From UBA6623 sp965238125 (GTDB lineage Bacteria; Acidobacteriota; Terriglobia; Bryobacterales; UBA6623): a DNA stretch of 64,000 bases. This document shows positions 1 to 9,301 of this stretch, one piece after another (the first letter of the stretch is position 1; every line of letters begins with the position of its first letter). Both the position numbers and the translations under genes were made by a program. Under the pieces are notes generated by a model. That model made no database searches. It was not told where the DNA came from and saw nothing but the letters and a program-made list of their open reading frames with translations. The stretch spans positions 6,820,001-6,884,000 of the forward strand of contig OZ250179.1 of NCBI GenBank assembly GCA_965238125.1, written 5' to 3'.

Positions 1-949
1 CCGACCCCTTGCCGAATTCAACGTTGCTCGGTAGACCCTCGCCCGTTTCGCCGTCGGGCTGCCCCGGCGGCCCTGTTGGAATGAAAGCAATCTTTTTGCC
101 CTGGGGATTGACGACCATCACGCCGGGCCGGCGGACCATCCGAATCGTCAAGTAGAGATTGCCGTTTTCGTCAACTGTCATGCCGTCACAGCCGGCCTGT
201 TCCCCGAAGTCGATCAGTATGCGCCCCGGACCCTTGACGAAACCGTCGGCGTCCAAGGGAAAGGCGTGAATGCGCATGATCTTCCGGCCTTTGCCTTCGG
301 TGTCATTGTCGTGATCGGCGACGTAGAGGGTCGAGCCGTCGGGGCTGAGGGCCACGCCGTTGGGCTTGCTGACCTTGCGGGTGATCTCGACAACCTCGCC
401 GGCGCCGTCGACACGATAGACGGAACGGTGGTCAAGCTCCAAAGGCTCGGCCCCGAGGTAGCGGGGGTCGCTGAAATAGACGCGTCCCTTGTCGTCGAGG
501 CAAACGTCGTTCGGCGCGTTAAAGCGCTTCCCCTCGAAGCGGTCGGCGAGGACCGTTTGGCGACCGGTTTCTATGTCCCAACTCGCGATACGGCGTAATC
601 CGTAGTCGGCGCCCTGTGCGCCGATGAGGTTGCCGGCAGCGTTGAAGATCAAGCCGTTCACCTTGCCGCTGTCGTCGGAGAAGACGGTTGTCTTGCCGCT
701 CGTCGGGTCGAAACGCAAGATCATTCCCTTGTTGGTTTCCGGCAGGATATCGGAGAAATAGATACTGCCGTCGGGGGCGACGGCCGGGCCTTCGGTGAGT
801 CCGCCCTCGACATCGACCCCGCGAGTGAACAACAATTCAAGCCGCGCGTCGACCGAGACGATCGTATCGCCGGCAGGCGGGGGAACGTCAGCGGCCGAAA
901 CCGGCGCAATCAGGCAAATCGCGAAAAGAAGAATGACAACGAACGACAT
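1..949 (-). CDS. SMP-30/gluconolactonase/LRE-like secreted protein (3' end cut by window edge)
   Basis: The frame is open from an ATG at 949 to the left edge, giving about 316 residues without a stop. The start is preceded by AAGGAG at good spacing. Residues 1-19 form a signal peptide (hydrophobic core VVILLFAICLIA, then APVSAA), so the protein is exported. The rest is a six-bladed propeller of the SMP-30 family, with LTEGPAVAPDGSIYFSD near residue 50, APNDVCLDDKGRVYFSDP near 150 and SKPNGVALSPDGSTLYVAD near 195. These carry the acidic and Asn metal positions of sugar-lactone hydrolases. It lies 27 bp downstream of the oxidoreductase at 977-2089 on the same strand, suggesting an operon for sugar oxidation and lactone opening. 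The substrate is unknown. Confidence 0.88.
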   Translation of the reverse strand, partial: MSFVVILLFAICLIAPVSAADVPPPAGDTIVSVDARLELLFTRGVDVEGGLTEGPAVAPDGSIYFSDILPETNKGMILRFDPTSGKTTVFSDDSGKVNGLIFNAAGNLIGAQGADYGLRRIASWDIETGRQTVLADRFEGKRFNAPNDVCLDDKGRVYFSDPRYLGAEPLELDHRSVYRVDGAGEVVEITRKVSKPNGVALSPDGSTLYVADHDNDTEGKGRKIMRIHAFPLDADGFVKGPGRILIDFGEQAGCDGMTVDENGNLYLTIRMVRRPGVMVVNPQGKKIAFIPTGPPGQPDGETGEGLPSNVEFGKGS

Positions 950-976
950 GGGGAACTCCTTAGCTTACGGACCGCG

Positions 977-2089
977 CTACAAGCGCTCGAGCGGGTGCGT
1001 GCGATTCTTGAGCGGCAACTCGACTCGGGACCCGCTTTTCTGGGATTCGTAGATCCCCAGGACCATCTCGATAGACCAGCGGGCGTCGTGGGCGCCGGCA
1101 GCGGGCCGGCGGTCGTGCTCAACGGCGTCGAACAGATCCTGAACCATCAAAGCGTTGGAAAGCATGCGGTCCTCGGCCGGCAAGTCGGCATGAGGCGCGC
1201 CCTCGATCGGCTCCCAGGTACGTTTCTTGCTTGGTATCCAGCGGTGGGTCCGCAGGATGCGGGGCTGCCCTTTGGGGTAGGTTTGGTTCGGCAGATCGAT
1301 AATGCCGCGGCTGCCGTGGATGCGCGTCCCCCAGCGGCTCGACCCCGTGTGGTCGCTCGTTTTCGAGCCGAAGTACGCGTGCATGCCGTTATCGAAGGCA
1401 AACATACCCGCGATCTGGTTGCCGCCCACGGGGCCGACCGGTTCGGTGGGTTGGCGAACGTCTCCGGCGGTGAGATCCTTGCCGTCGTGGGTGACGTGGG
1501 CGAAGACCCAATGCGGGTTACCGAGAAACATTCTCGACAGATCAAATAAATGGGTTCCGAGAACCATGAGGTCTTCGCCGCCAGCGCGGTGATCTTCTTT
1601 CCCGCGCAGGCGAACTTCCTGGATGGTTCCAATCTCACCGGCGTCGAGCAATTCCTGGACACGAACCGCGTAAGGCGACATCCGCATCTGGTGAGCGGTC
1701 TGGACCTTGACGTTGCTCTTCTCGATGGCGGCGATCATGCGATCGGCTTCCTCGAGATTGCGGGCGAAGGGCTTTTCGAGATAAATGTGCGCGCCGGCTT
1801 CGGCGACGGCGGTCACCATCTCGACGCGTTGGTCGAGCCAGCGCGGCCCGATGCTGACGTAGTCGGGCTTCTCGCGGTCGAGCATCTCGCGATAGTCGCG
1901 ATAGGCGCGCTTGGCTCCGATTCGCTGCTGCGCTTCGGCACGGCCCGTGTCGTCGGGGTCGGCCACCGCCACGATTTCAACCGAGTCGAAGACCGTCCAA
2001 ACGGTATCGAGCCCGTGGCCGTATCCTCCGTGACCGCTGTGGCCGATGACGGCGGCCCGCGATTTGGGTTTGTCGTTGGCGGTTGCCAT
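977..2089 (-). CDS. Gfo/Idh/MocA family NAD(P)-dependent oxidoreductase
   Basis: 370 residues. I chose the ATG at 2089 because AGGAGA lies 5 bases upstream. The open frame continues to 2293, but the extension is low-complexity and lacks an obvious Shine-Dalgarno. A Rossmann dinucleotide-binding start (AAVIGHSGHGGYGHGLDTV, near residue 10) is followed by the family hallmark EKPFARN near residue 105, whose Lys is catalytic. A C-terminal alpha/beta substrate domain follows, including GTHLFDLSRMF. The family oxidises or reduces sugars, inositols or their derivatives. No signal peptide is visible, so the enzyme is cytoplasmic while its partner lactonase-like protein is exported. The specific substrate cannot be told from sequence. 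Confidence 0.9.
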   Translation of the reverse strand: MATANDKPKSRAAVIGHSGHGGYGHGLDTVWTVFDSVEIVAVADPDDTGRAEAQQRIGAKRAYRDYREMLDREKPDYVSIGPRWLDQRVEMVTAVAEAGAHIYLEKPFARNLEEADRMIAAIEKSNVKVQTAHQMRMSPYAVRVQELLDAGEIGTIQEVRLRGKEDHRAGGEDLMVLGTHLFDLSRMFLGNPHWVFAHVTHDGKDLTAGDVRQPTEPVGPVGGNQIAGMFAFDNGMHAYFGSKTSDHTGSSRWGTRIHGSRGIIDLPNQTYPKGQPRILRTHRWIPSKKRTWEPIEGAPHADLPAEDRMLSNALMVQDLFDAVEHDRRPAAGAHDARWSIEMVLGIYESQKSGSRVELPLKNRTHPLERL

Positions 2090-2629
2090 TGGTTTCTCCT
2101 CGCTAGGGCTAGGGGTTGTTGTAGCACAGTCGGCTCGCCGCGTTCGCAATGCTTCTTGTCCGGCCCGACATGAGCCGGAAAGGGGGAGTGACCCCTCCCT
2201 TGCGCTCTGGGCTTCCATGAGAGGTGGGTCGCTTGTCAAGGGCGGTCGTTGGGAGGCGTTGGTCGGTTTGTCGGATCCGGCCCGGGTCCTCATGCCTTGC
2301 GGCGCGTTGAGGACCGGGCTTCCATTCGCAGTGTTATCGGTCTCGTTGTTGACCTCTGCTGGTTGGGGTCCGGTCTTTCGGCGCTGCTCTCTCTGTTGCG
2401 GCTTCGACCCATCCTCGAAAGAATCGGCCTGCCTGCCCAGAGCCCGCAGTCACCGTGACACGATCTCGATTCTCCGCCGCGGCCTCGCTTCGTCCGCCCA
2501 ATCCCCTACTCCCTTCCTTTCAACAGGAATCTTCTTGCCGCCGAGTCCCCGTTAGGGGGCTCGCGGATGTCCTCATCACGTTGCTTCATCCGAAACCGTT
2601 GCCGCCGACTGCGCCTCATCGTCCCTGCC
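2090..2629. other. Intergenic stretch between oxidoreductase and IS110 gene
   Basis: About 540 bases without a convincing gene. Open frames here are short, overlap each other on both strands and lack family motifs or good ribosome sites. The part next to 2630 probably includes the flank of the IS110 element, but this family lacks conventional inverted repeats and I could not place its end. Confidence 0.5.
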
Positions 2630-3826
2630 TTATGGGGAAACCGTTTCCGTCAGCCCGTGCAGCGGATCGTAGTTTTCTTGTTTCACCCACAACACATGCA
2701 TCAGCACCGCCAACTTGCGCGCCACCGCCACCACCGCCCGCTTCTTCGCATGTCCTCCGCCGCGCGCCGCCAAACTCAAACCCCAGCGCCTGAGCGTGGA
2801 GTCGGTCCCGAACGGCCCCAGCACCCAGTGCGCGCACTGAATCAACGTCCGCCGCCGCAGCGGATCTCCCGATTTCGTCACGCCCAGCCGCAGTGACCGC
2901 TCGCCCGATTGGCGTTGCTTGGGACGCAGCCCCACCAGCGCGCCGACCTGCCGCGAACGCTTCACGCGGCCCGGGTCGTTGTCGAGCGCCAACACGAACG
3001 TCAACGCCGTCAGCGGCCCCACCCCTCCGATCGTTCGCAGCCGCTCGACCGCTGCGTATTGCTTGCCCAACGCGACGATTTGTTTGTCATATTCGCGGAT
3101 CGTCGCGCCGAGGCTTTCGATTTGTGTCGCCACCCCCAACAACGCCGCGTGCAACACCTCGGGGCAGGCCTCCCGGACGCGCTCGACCCATTGGTTCTGG
3201 GCGCATCGGCCCAAGCGGATGCCGTGCGACTTCGCCATGCCGCGCAAACTCCCTTTCAATTTCGTGCGGCACTCGAGCACGGCCTCGCGCGCCCGCAACA
3301 ACGTGCGTTGTTGTTCGGTCTCGAGCTTGCGCGGCGCGACGGGATTCAACAGGGCCGGGTTGGTGCGTCCCAGCTCGGCCAACCAATAGGCGTCGTTGCG
3401 GTCGTTTTTCGAGTCGGATTGGCTGATTAAACGCAATTGCCGCGCGTCGGCGACGAGCACGTCGTGGGCGAGGGCGGCCAGGCGGCGGCGAATCCAGTTG
3501 CTGTGGCTGCCGGTTTCGATCACAATGCGCAGCCGCGGCCAACGGCGGAACCAGCGATCCAAGGCCTCCGGGCGGGTGGGGACTTGGCATTCCTCGAGGC
3601 TTTCGCCGGCGAGGTCGGTGAGCCGTACGAAGCAACGTTTGTCGCCGATGTCGACGCCGGCGACGGCGCAAATTTCGTTGTCTTTTTGCATCTGGATGCG
3701 TTGTTGCGCCAACTGTTGTTCGAGCTGGGTGAGTTGGCGGGTCTTCGCTTGTGAGCTGTCGGCTTTCTTGGTTTGGTGTTTGTCGGTTTGGTTCTTGTCG
3801 GTCTGTTGTTTGCTATTCTTCTTCAT
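2630..3826 (-). CDS. IS110 family transposase
   Basis: 398 residues. The ATG at 3826 follows AGGAGGCGACC, a strong ribosome site, and is preferred over the longer frame reaching 3985. The DEDD-type catalytic domain shows VAGVDIGDKRCFV (Asp59), IVIETGSHSN (Glu104) and SKNDRNDAYWLAEL (Asp142/Asp145). The C-terminal Transposase_20 domain shows TIGGVGPLTALTF and VGLRPKQRQSGE, with a Ser/Gly-rich region before the end. IS110 enzymes recombine a circular intermediate guided by a structured element-encoded RNA, so the non-coding flanks probably matter. An unusual feature is the first 50 residues, rich in Lys, Gln, Thr and Asp, resembling a disordered basic leader. The frame looks intact. Confidence 0.92.
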   Translation of the reverse strand: MKKNSKQQTDKNQTDKHQTKKADSSQAKTRQLTQLEQQLAQQRIQMQKDNEICAVAGVDIGDKRCFVRLTDLAGESLEECQVPTRPEALDRWFRRWPRLRIVIETGSHSNWIRRRLAALAHDVLVADARQLRLISQSDSKNDRNDAYWLAELGRTNPALLNPVAPRKLETEQQRTLLRAREAVLECRTKLKGSLRGMAKSHGIRLGRCAQNQWVERVREACPEVLHAALLGVATQIESLGATIREYDKQIVALGKQYAAVERLRTIGGVGPLTALTFVLALDNDPGRVKRSRQVGALVGLRPKQRQSGERSLRLGVTKSGDPLRRRTLIQCAHWVLGPFGTDSTLRRWGLSLAARGGGHAKKRAVVAVARKLAVLMHVLWVKQENYDPLHGLTETVSP

Positions 3827-3981
3827 GGCTGGTCGCCTCCTTTTCAAAAATCCATTGCACCTCCCTTGTGGAGAAGTGCGCTGCTGCCGGTAGCCTACCG
3901 CTTCCCGGCTCCAAGCGACCAGCCTCTCATCCCATCTCTGTTGCCGCGCTTCGAAGATAGGTGAATCGGCCGACGCCGGCA

Positions 3982-4812
3982 TCATCTGCCGGCGCGGTGA
4001 CTATCGGCGGACTTCGGGCTTCCGAACAGCCGTGCATTGGCTGTCGCTATCAGCCTTTGGGCGACGGCGTCCGGCCCGAGGGCGTGTCGGTAATCGTCCG
4101 CGATTTCCCAATCGGGAGTCATGTCGAGCACCTGTGATACCGCCGCCGGGAACTGATCCGCGGAGGCGATCACGGCATTCGGCATATCTTCGAAACCGGC
4201 TGCGCGAACCGCATCGGTCATCAGCACCGGCTGACCCGCCGCCAAGTAACGCAATAGAACATCCTGCATCACGTCGACCGGAGCCGATGCTGCTCGGAAG
4301 GGCGCCCACAGGAAGGCCGCTCGGGACAAATAGATGTGCCACTTCTCGAACTTCTTTCCGGGCAAGACGAAAAGGTTGTCTTGTCCCTCGAGCCGCCGAT
4401 CTCTGCCCAAAACCTCGCGGTCGGCGCCGAGCAGCACGAAATCGAAATCAGGATGCCGCCGGCACGTCGACACGATTACATCGACATCGAGCAGGTCCGG
4501 GTCGAGCGGCCCGGCATACACCCCAAGTGGTCTGGTCGAGGCCCCTAATTCAGGGATCGTGTAGCGGCTGCCGCGAGCTTGCAAAGCAAGCGGCGCTTCC
4601 CGCTCGGAGACGCCCGGCGAAGGGATCACTAGCGACGCTTCCCGGCGGCGGTCGGCGGGCAGTGCATCCAGCAGCGTGGTCGAGCCGCAAAGGAGCCCGC
4701 CTGCGGGGACCTCTCGTTCCGAACCGCCTTCGGACGCGGGCCGGATATAGGAAAATGTTCGATCCCCGTGCCCAGACCCTAAGCCAGGATTTCCATTTTG
4801 GCCCTGGCACGG
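3982..4812 (-). pseudogene. GT4-type glycosyltransferase remnant (C-terminal half)
   Basis: The frame is open from just after a TGA at 4815-4813 to a stop at 3982. The clear part begins at a GTG at 4629 and encodes 215 residues. It reads like the second half of a GT-B glycosyltransferase: a segment LLDALPADRRR, then VIPSPGVS, LGVYAGPLDPDLLDVDVI, a VLPGKKFEKWHIYL segment, and RYLAAGQPVLMTDAVRAAGF, which matches the nucleotide-sugar-binding end of the family. The donor-site half is similar in layout to the glycosyltransferase at 22-24.5 kb. The N-terminal half is missing; upstream lie an in-frame stop and then the IS1380 transposase gene. I read it as a broken gene; a short translated product from the GTG cannot be excluded. 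Confidence 0.65.
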
Positions 4813-5010
4813 TCACAGGATACACCCCCGCTGCGCCGAATACCACGTCTTTTCGCGCTGAACCCTGCACATCACCTCCGCCGGTAGGCGCCAGGGCTCG
4901 TCCGTCCGCTCACAGACGTTGATTGAGCGGACTGAACGGCGCTCCGGCCGACACTGCTCCCTGCGAAACCTTTTTGGAGCCAAAAACTGTTGATCCTCGC
5001 CCGGGCAACG

Positions 5011-6342
5011 CTACCCACCCGGCACAGGCAGCGCCCAGATCCTATGCAGCATGTCGCCGAACAGCCGCCGGTTCAGATGTCCTTCGGCCAACAGCAGCCA
5101 ATAGTACCGCGCATGCTTGACCAGCCTACCGCCCGTCTTCATCAGCCGCTGTTGCAAGCTCGTCAGCGACCAGCTCTTGATCCGTTGCGGCAGCCCGAGC
5201 CTCCGCCATAGGTTCCCCAGGTTATAGGCCAGCACGCTGAGTTGCAGTCGCACTTCGTTGGCCCGGAACCGATGGCATGACAGCCTTGTCCAATGCGTCG
5301 CTTGTTTGCCTTCCTTGATCCACTGCTCCGCCGTGCCGCGCTTGTTGTAGAACCGCACCAGCGAGCGGCTCGGCAAGGCCATGCTCGTGACGATGAAACC
5401 GACGCGAGGAAACAACTCACCTTGGTGATGCTCGACCTTCGCAACAACCCGCCGGGACTTCGACCAGCTCGCGGCCTGATACCGAAAGCTCCTGTAGCGC
5501 ACCAGGGGCTTTGCGCTCGGCCTGCCCGGCGGACGAAACAGGATATCTTCGATCTCCAGCTCCAGGCTCTTGTTGGCCGGGATGCGAATCACGTAGTCCA
5601 CGCCGCGCTCCTCCAACGTCTCGTAAATATCCGGCTTGGCGAAGGCGGCATCGGCCCGGAACGTCACCTGTTTGCCCTCCGCCTGTTGGCGTTCGATTTC
5701 CGGCAGCAGCAGCTCGTCCCAGTCCTCGGCGCTGGACACGTTGCCCGGTCGCAACTTTGCCGCCAAGCAATCGCCGTGCTGGTTGAACAGCAACAGTGGG
5801 TGGTAGCAGACCGACTCGAAGTGGCCGTTGTAGGCGCTGCCTTCCTGCCGGCCGTGGACGGGGCTCTCGGTAGAGTCCATGTCCAGCACGACGCACTCGG
5901 AGTCATCACCGGCCTCGGCTTGCGCGATCAACTCGCGGTTCACCGCCATCAGCCCGATCAGATTCTCGTCGCCGGCGAGCATGGCGGTCTCGAAGCTCTG
6001 CAGCCGGGAGGTCAGCGCCGCGCCGCGATCCCAGTTCTTCTTCGAGCCAATCAGCCGAAAGGTTGGATCGGCGGAGACACGAACGGCGTCGTTGAGATCC
6101 TCGTAGCCCGCCAAGCGGGAGTAGACCGACTGTCGCAGCAGATCGACGAACGGGAACTTCTTGTTCGAGCCTTGCCGCGAATCCGTCAGATGCTCGTCTA
6201 TCAGCTTGCCTAGTCCGAGTCGTTCGTCCAGTTCACGAATGAGAATCAGCCCGCCATCCGAGGTGACTCGCGATCCTTGGAAATCGACCTTGAGAAATCC
6301 ATTGAAGGTGAGCTGAAACGGTTTGTTTTCTTTTTCACCCAT
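5011..6342 (-). CDS. IS1380 family transposase (DDE type)
   Basis: 443 residues. The ATG at 6342 is preceded by TGAGGAG at proper spacing. The IS1380 catalytic core is visible: LDMDSTESPVHGRQEG (Asp156), YNGHF and YHPLL blocks, VTFRADAAFA (Asp231) and TAEQWIKEGKQATHW (Glu344). The N-terminal VTSDGGLILIRELDERLGL block is also characteristic. Length is normal for the family and the frame is intact, so the element may be active. I could not identify matching terminal repeats. It lies between two damaged glycosyltransferase genes on the same strand, consistent with insertion into that locus. Confidence 0.93.
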   Translation of the reverse strand: MGEKENKPFQLTFNGFLKVDFQGSRVTSDGGLILIRELDERLGLGKLIDEHLTDSRQGSNKKFPFVDLLRQSVYSRLAGYEDLNDAVRVSADPTFRLIGSKKNWDRGAALTSRLQSFETAMLAGDENLIGLMAVNRELIAQAEAGDDSECVVLDMDSTESPVHGRQEGSAYNGHFESVCYHPLLLFNQHGDCLAAKLRPGNVSSAEDWDELLLPEIERQQAEGKQVTFRADAAFAKPDIYETLEERGVDYVIRIPANKSLELEIEDILFRPPGRPSAKPLVRYRSFRYQAASWSKSRRVVAKVEHHQGELFPRVGFIVTSMALPSRSLVRFYNKRGTAEQWIKEGKQATHWTRLSCHRFRANEVRLQLSVLAYNLGNLWRRLGLPQRIKSWSLTSLQQRLMKTGGRLVKHARYYWLLLAEGHLNRRLFGDMLHRIWALPVPGG

Positions 6343-6375
6343 TGGGTGTTGATCTCCTCAGCGCCTTGAGTGCTT

Positions 6376-7937
6376 TCAAGCCCGCATAAATAAAGGCGTC
6401 CGAGTCCACCCGATGGTTAGCAGAACCGAAACTAAAGTGGAAATCCGGGCTAAGACCCCTAACGCCGTGGATGGATCCTCGAGAAACAGAACACGCAATA
6501 CTTTTCCCGGGTTCGCCGCCTCGGCCTCCCGTATTCGCGCGGCCGCCTCACCCAGGTCGCCCGCACTCGTCGAGGGAAAGCTCACGAACTCTTCCCCGTC
6601 GGCGCCACCGATTCGGACAAGGCTGACAGGCCGCCCTTGCCGTTCTAGACCGCCGGCCAAGTTTTCCACCCACTCATACGGCGCTCCGCACCCAGCCTCG
6701 TAAAGCAGAAACACTTGGAACGACCGCCGAAAGCATCGCAGCCGCTCCAGGTGGCGTTCGCGAACGACCTGCATGTTTTCTCGGATCGTCCCGCGCTCGT
6801 CTCGACCCGTCAGCGAATCACCGTGGACGCGATAGGCGTAGAAGCATTCGTCGTCGTCGATGCGCCGGACCTCGCCGATCTCGCTCAGCCTCAGCCAATA
6901 GTCGTAATCTTCCGCGCCCAACAGCGAGCCGTCGTATTCCCCGGCCGCGAGGGCCGCCGAACGCCGGTAAAGGAAACAAGAGCCGACAAAGTTGTCGGCT
7001 TCGAGCCCCAGAGTTTCGGTCGTGCGCGGCAGATCGAGTTTGTGAGTGGCGTGAGGTCGCTGATGCATCACGCGCACATCCGAGCCCCGTAGAGGGTCGC
7101 CCTTACCGTCAATCAGCTCGATGTTGGCGTAGGCCATGTCGATCAAGGGCCGGCGGAGGAGAAATGCCAGCAGCGCGGACAACATCCCCGGCTTCATGAG
7201 GTTGTCCGCCGATGTCCACGTAAAGAACTCCCCGGAGGCCTCTCGAAAGCCCGCGTTCAAGGCCGCCGCAATGCCTTCGTGCGGCCGGCGAATGACGCGT
7301 ACGCGCGGGTCGTCGGCCCAAAGTCCCTGGGTGGAACTCAAATCCTGGTCCGATCCGTCATCGACGATGATCAGCTCCAAATTGTCATAGGTCTGCGCCA
7401 AGACGCCGCGGACCGAGTCCGGCAAGAAATCGGCTGATTCCACACCGGCAGGACCACGCTGATCTTCGGTCGGCAGCTCGGGTGAGTGGGGACGAACAGC
7501 CCACCGGAGGCCGGCGGGGGTTCGGCGGACGCAACGGTGCCTGATCGGCCTCGATTCCCCGAATCGACAGCGGACTTGGCCCTCGCCGGAGCATCCCTCG
7601 ATGAAACCAGCAGGTCAGCTGATTGAAATTCGCGATAGCCGTAGGGGAATAGGCGATGGTAGCAGCGCAGGTATAGATCGCGGTATCGCAGCCGTATGGC
7701 AAGCGGGGTCAACAATTTGACGAAATCCAAGACCGCGTGAACCGTGCGACGGACCAACGCACGCGGCCGAGAGTTATAGAAACGAACAACCCATTCATCG
7801 CGGGCACGCTCGGCGGCACGCAGCCGCTCTCGCGCTGTCCGCAATTCCTCAGCCAGTTCTCGGGCGCGCCGCTCCCAGGTGACAGACTCACGATCCGCAG
7901 CGTGATCGAGTGGCTGTTTGACGCCTTTTGGCTCCAT
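6376..7937 (-). pseudogene. GT2 family glycosyltransferase, frameshifted near 7440
   Basis: Two overlapping reading frames make one GT2 protein. From an ATG at 7937 the first frame encodes a coiled-coil region (ERRARELAEELRTARERLR), a basic linker and the domain start KISVVLPVWN. The second frame, from about 7440 to 6376, continues with ADFLPDSVRGVLAQTYDN, LIIVDDGSD, TWTSADNL and AEDYDYWLRL. The combined length of 1562 bases is one short of a whole number of codons, so a single missing base after the VWN codons joins the frames into about 520 residues. Residues after the GT2 core (FLLYEAGCG, NLAGGLERQGR) resemble the start of a GT4 domain. The lesion may be real decay or an assembly error. 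IS1380 lies directly downstream. Confidence 0.75.
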
Positions 7938-8250
7938 GTCCGAGGCCGACTCTATGCCCAGAGATGCAAAGTCCCACGGCCGGGCCCCGCAGGCAACGCC
8001 GTGGTGCGAGATACCGACTATCCGATAGACGCCGTGGTACGGCAAACCTACCATGATAACCGATGTCCTTACGGGTGCAACTTTTTCTTTCTAGGGGACT
8101 TCGCCGTGGCCGGCCGGGATCGCCGGCAGCGCTCGGCACGCAGGGAAGCACGAGTCAGAGGTAGGTTTCGGCGCGAATCCGTTCCGGCTTACCGGGGCCA
8201 AGGGCGCCGTCCACGACCTTGGCCGGTCGGAGGAGATAGGAAGCCTCGCT

Positions 8251-8592
8251 TCAGATCAAGACCTCCTCGCTCTCTTCCTGGCAGGTAACGCAGCGCGCCG
8301 CCCAGGGCACGGCTTGCAGCCTTCGAACGTTGATCGACTCGCCGCAACCCTCGCACCAACCATATTCGTCGGTTTCGATGCGTTTCAAGGCGGATTCGAC
8401 AGCCCGCATCGTCTCCCATCCCGAATTCATCACTTGCAAGGCCAACTCGCGCAGGCTTTGCGATTGCGCGTCGTCAATCGGGTCGGCGGTCTGCTGAATC
8501 TCGAGCCCGCCCCCCTTTAGGGCGGGCGTTCGGAGCGATACAAGCTTGTCTTCGAGCTGCTCTTGAAAGCTGCTTCGTTGTTTCTTCGTCAT
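8251..8592 (-). CDS. DksA/TraR family zinc-finger protein
   Basis: 113 residues from the ATG at 8592. An alpha-helical N-terminal half rich in Glu, Gln and Leu is followed by a four-cysteine zinc finger: CEGC (near residue 80), then CVTC about 17 residues later, with GWCEGCGESIN and RLQAVPWAARC typical of the family. Such proteins insert a coiled-coil into the RNA polymerase secondary channel and modulate transcription, or are short orphan relatives. Residues at the coiled-coil tip are not clearly the DD-A-A pattern of true DksA, so I give no gene symbol. It is preceded by about 700 bases of apparently non-coding DNA. Confidence 0.88.
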   Translation of the reverse strand: MTKKQRSSFQEQLEDKLVSLRTPALKGGGLEIQQTADPIDDAQSQSLRELALQVMNSGWETMRAVESALKRIETDEYGWCEGCGESINVRRLQAVPWAARCVTCQEESEEVLI

Positions 8593-9301
8593 AACTAACC
8601 TCTGTCCGTTGCCAAGCCCGGTCAATGCCTAGCAGCGATTATTCCGCCCGGGCCCGCGGAACAACAATGGGCGGGTCGTACCGTTTTCTATTAGGTAGTA
8701 AGACCTAGCCGAGTGCTTCGACCGTCAGGTGGTGAGAAAGCGGGCTTGCGCAATTCTTGAATCGCCGCCCGCCGATTTGAGCGGCACTCGTTTGGGGTCG
8801 CCGATCCACACTTGTTTCTATGAGCACACGATTGAGACGACCGCGTTTGACCCGAGCCGCACAAGCTTGCATACTGATTGGTATGTTACCTGTTCGGATG
8901 CCGGCCCCGAACGTCCCCCTGCGACAAAGTGCGTCCGCCGAGACGCGCTCGCAATCTTCTCGATGCCCGCGGGGCGTCGAATCATGCCGCGGCCAGGGCG
9001 ATAGCCGGACGACCGGCCCCAAGTGGCGCAGCCTTGAGCCGGACGGGGATGGAGTGTCGTGGAGCCTCCAGCAATACGCGCAAGGTTCGTTCCTGGTGGC
9101 CGGCTACAGGCGGCCTGACGTCGGGCGGATCAATACTTCCTCACCTTCAAACGTTGCGAGTGGGACTCCTCAGCGATAAAAGTGTCCGCCCGGGCTCCTG
9201 CCCGGCCCGTGCTGGTCACTTCTTTGTTTCGTCGATACCGCTTCACGCCGCTACAATGAAAGGCTTCGTTCCGTCCCGCAAGAGGGGAAGGCGGCCTGTT
9301 G
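8593..9301. other. Intergenic stretch, about 700 bases
   Basis: No convincing gene on either strand. Short frames of 60-146 codons overlap in several phases and show no recognisable domain. A GC-rich hairpin (CCGGG/CCCGG arms) lies near 9189-9208. A TACAAT at 9252-9257 could be the -10 element for the SMP-30 gene that follows. Confidence 0.45.
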
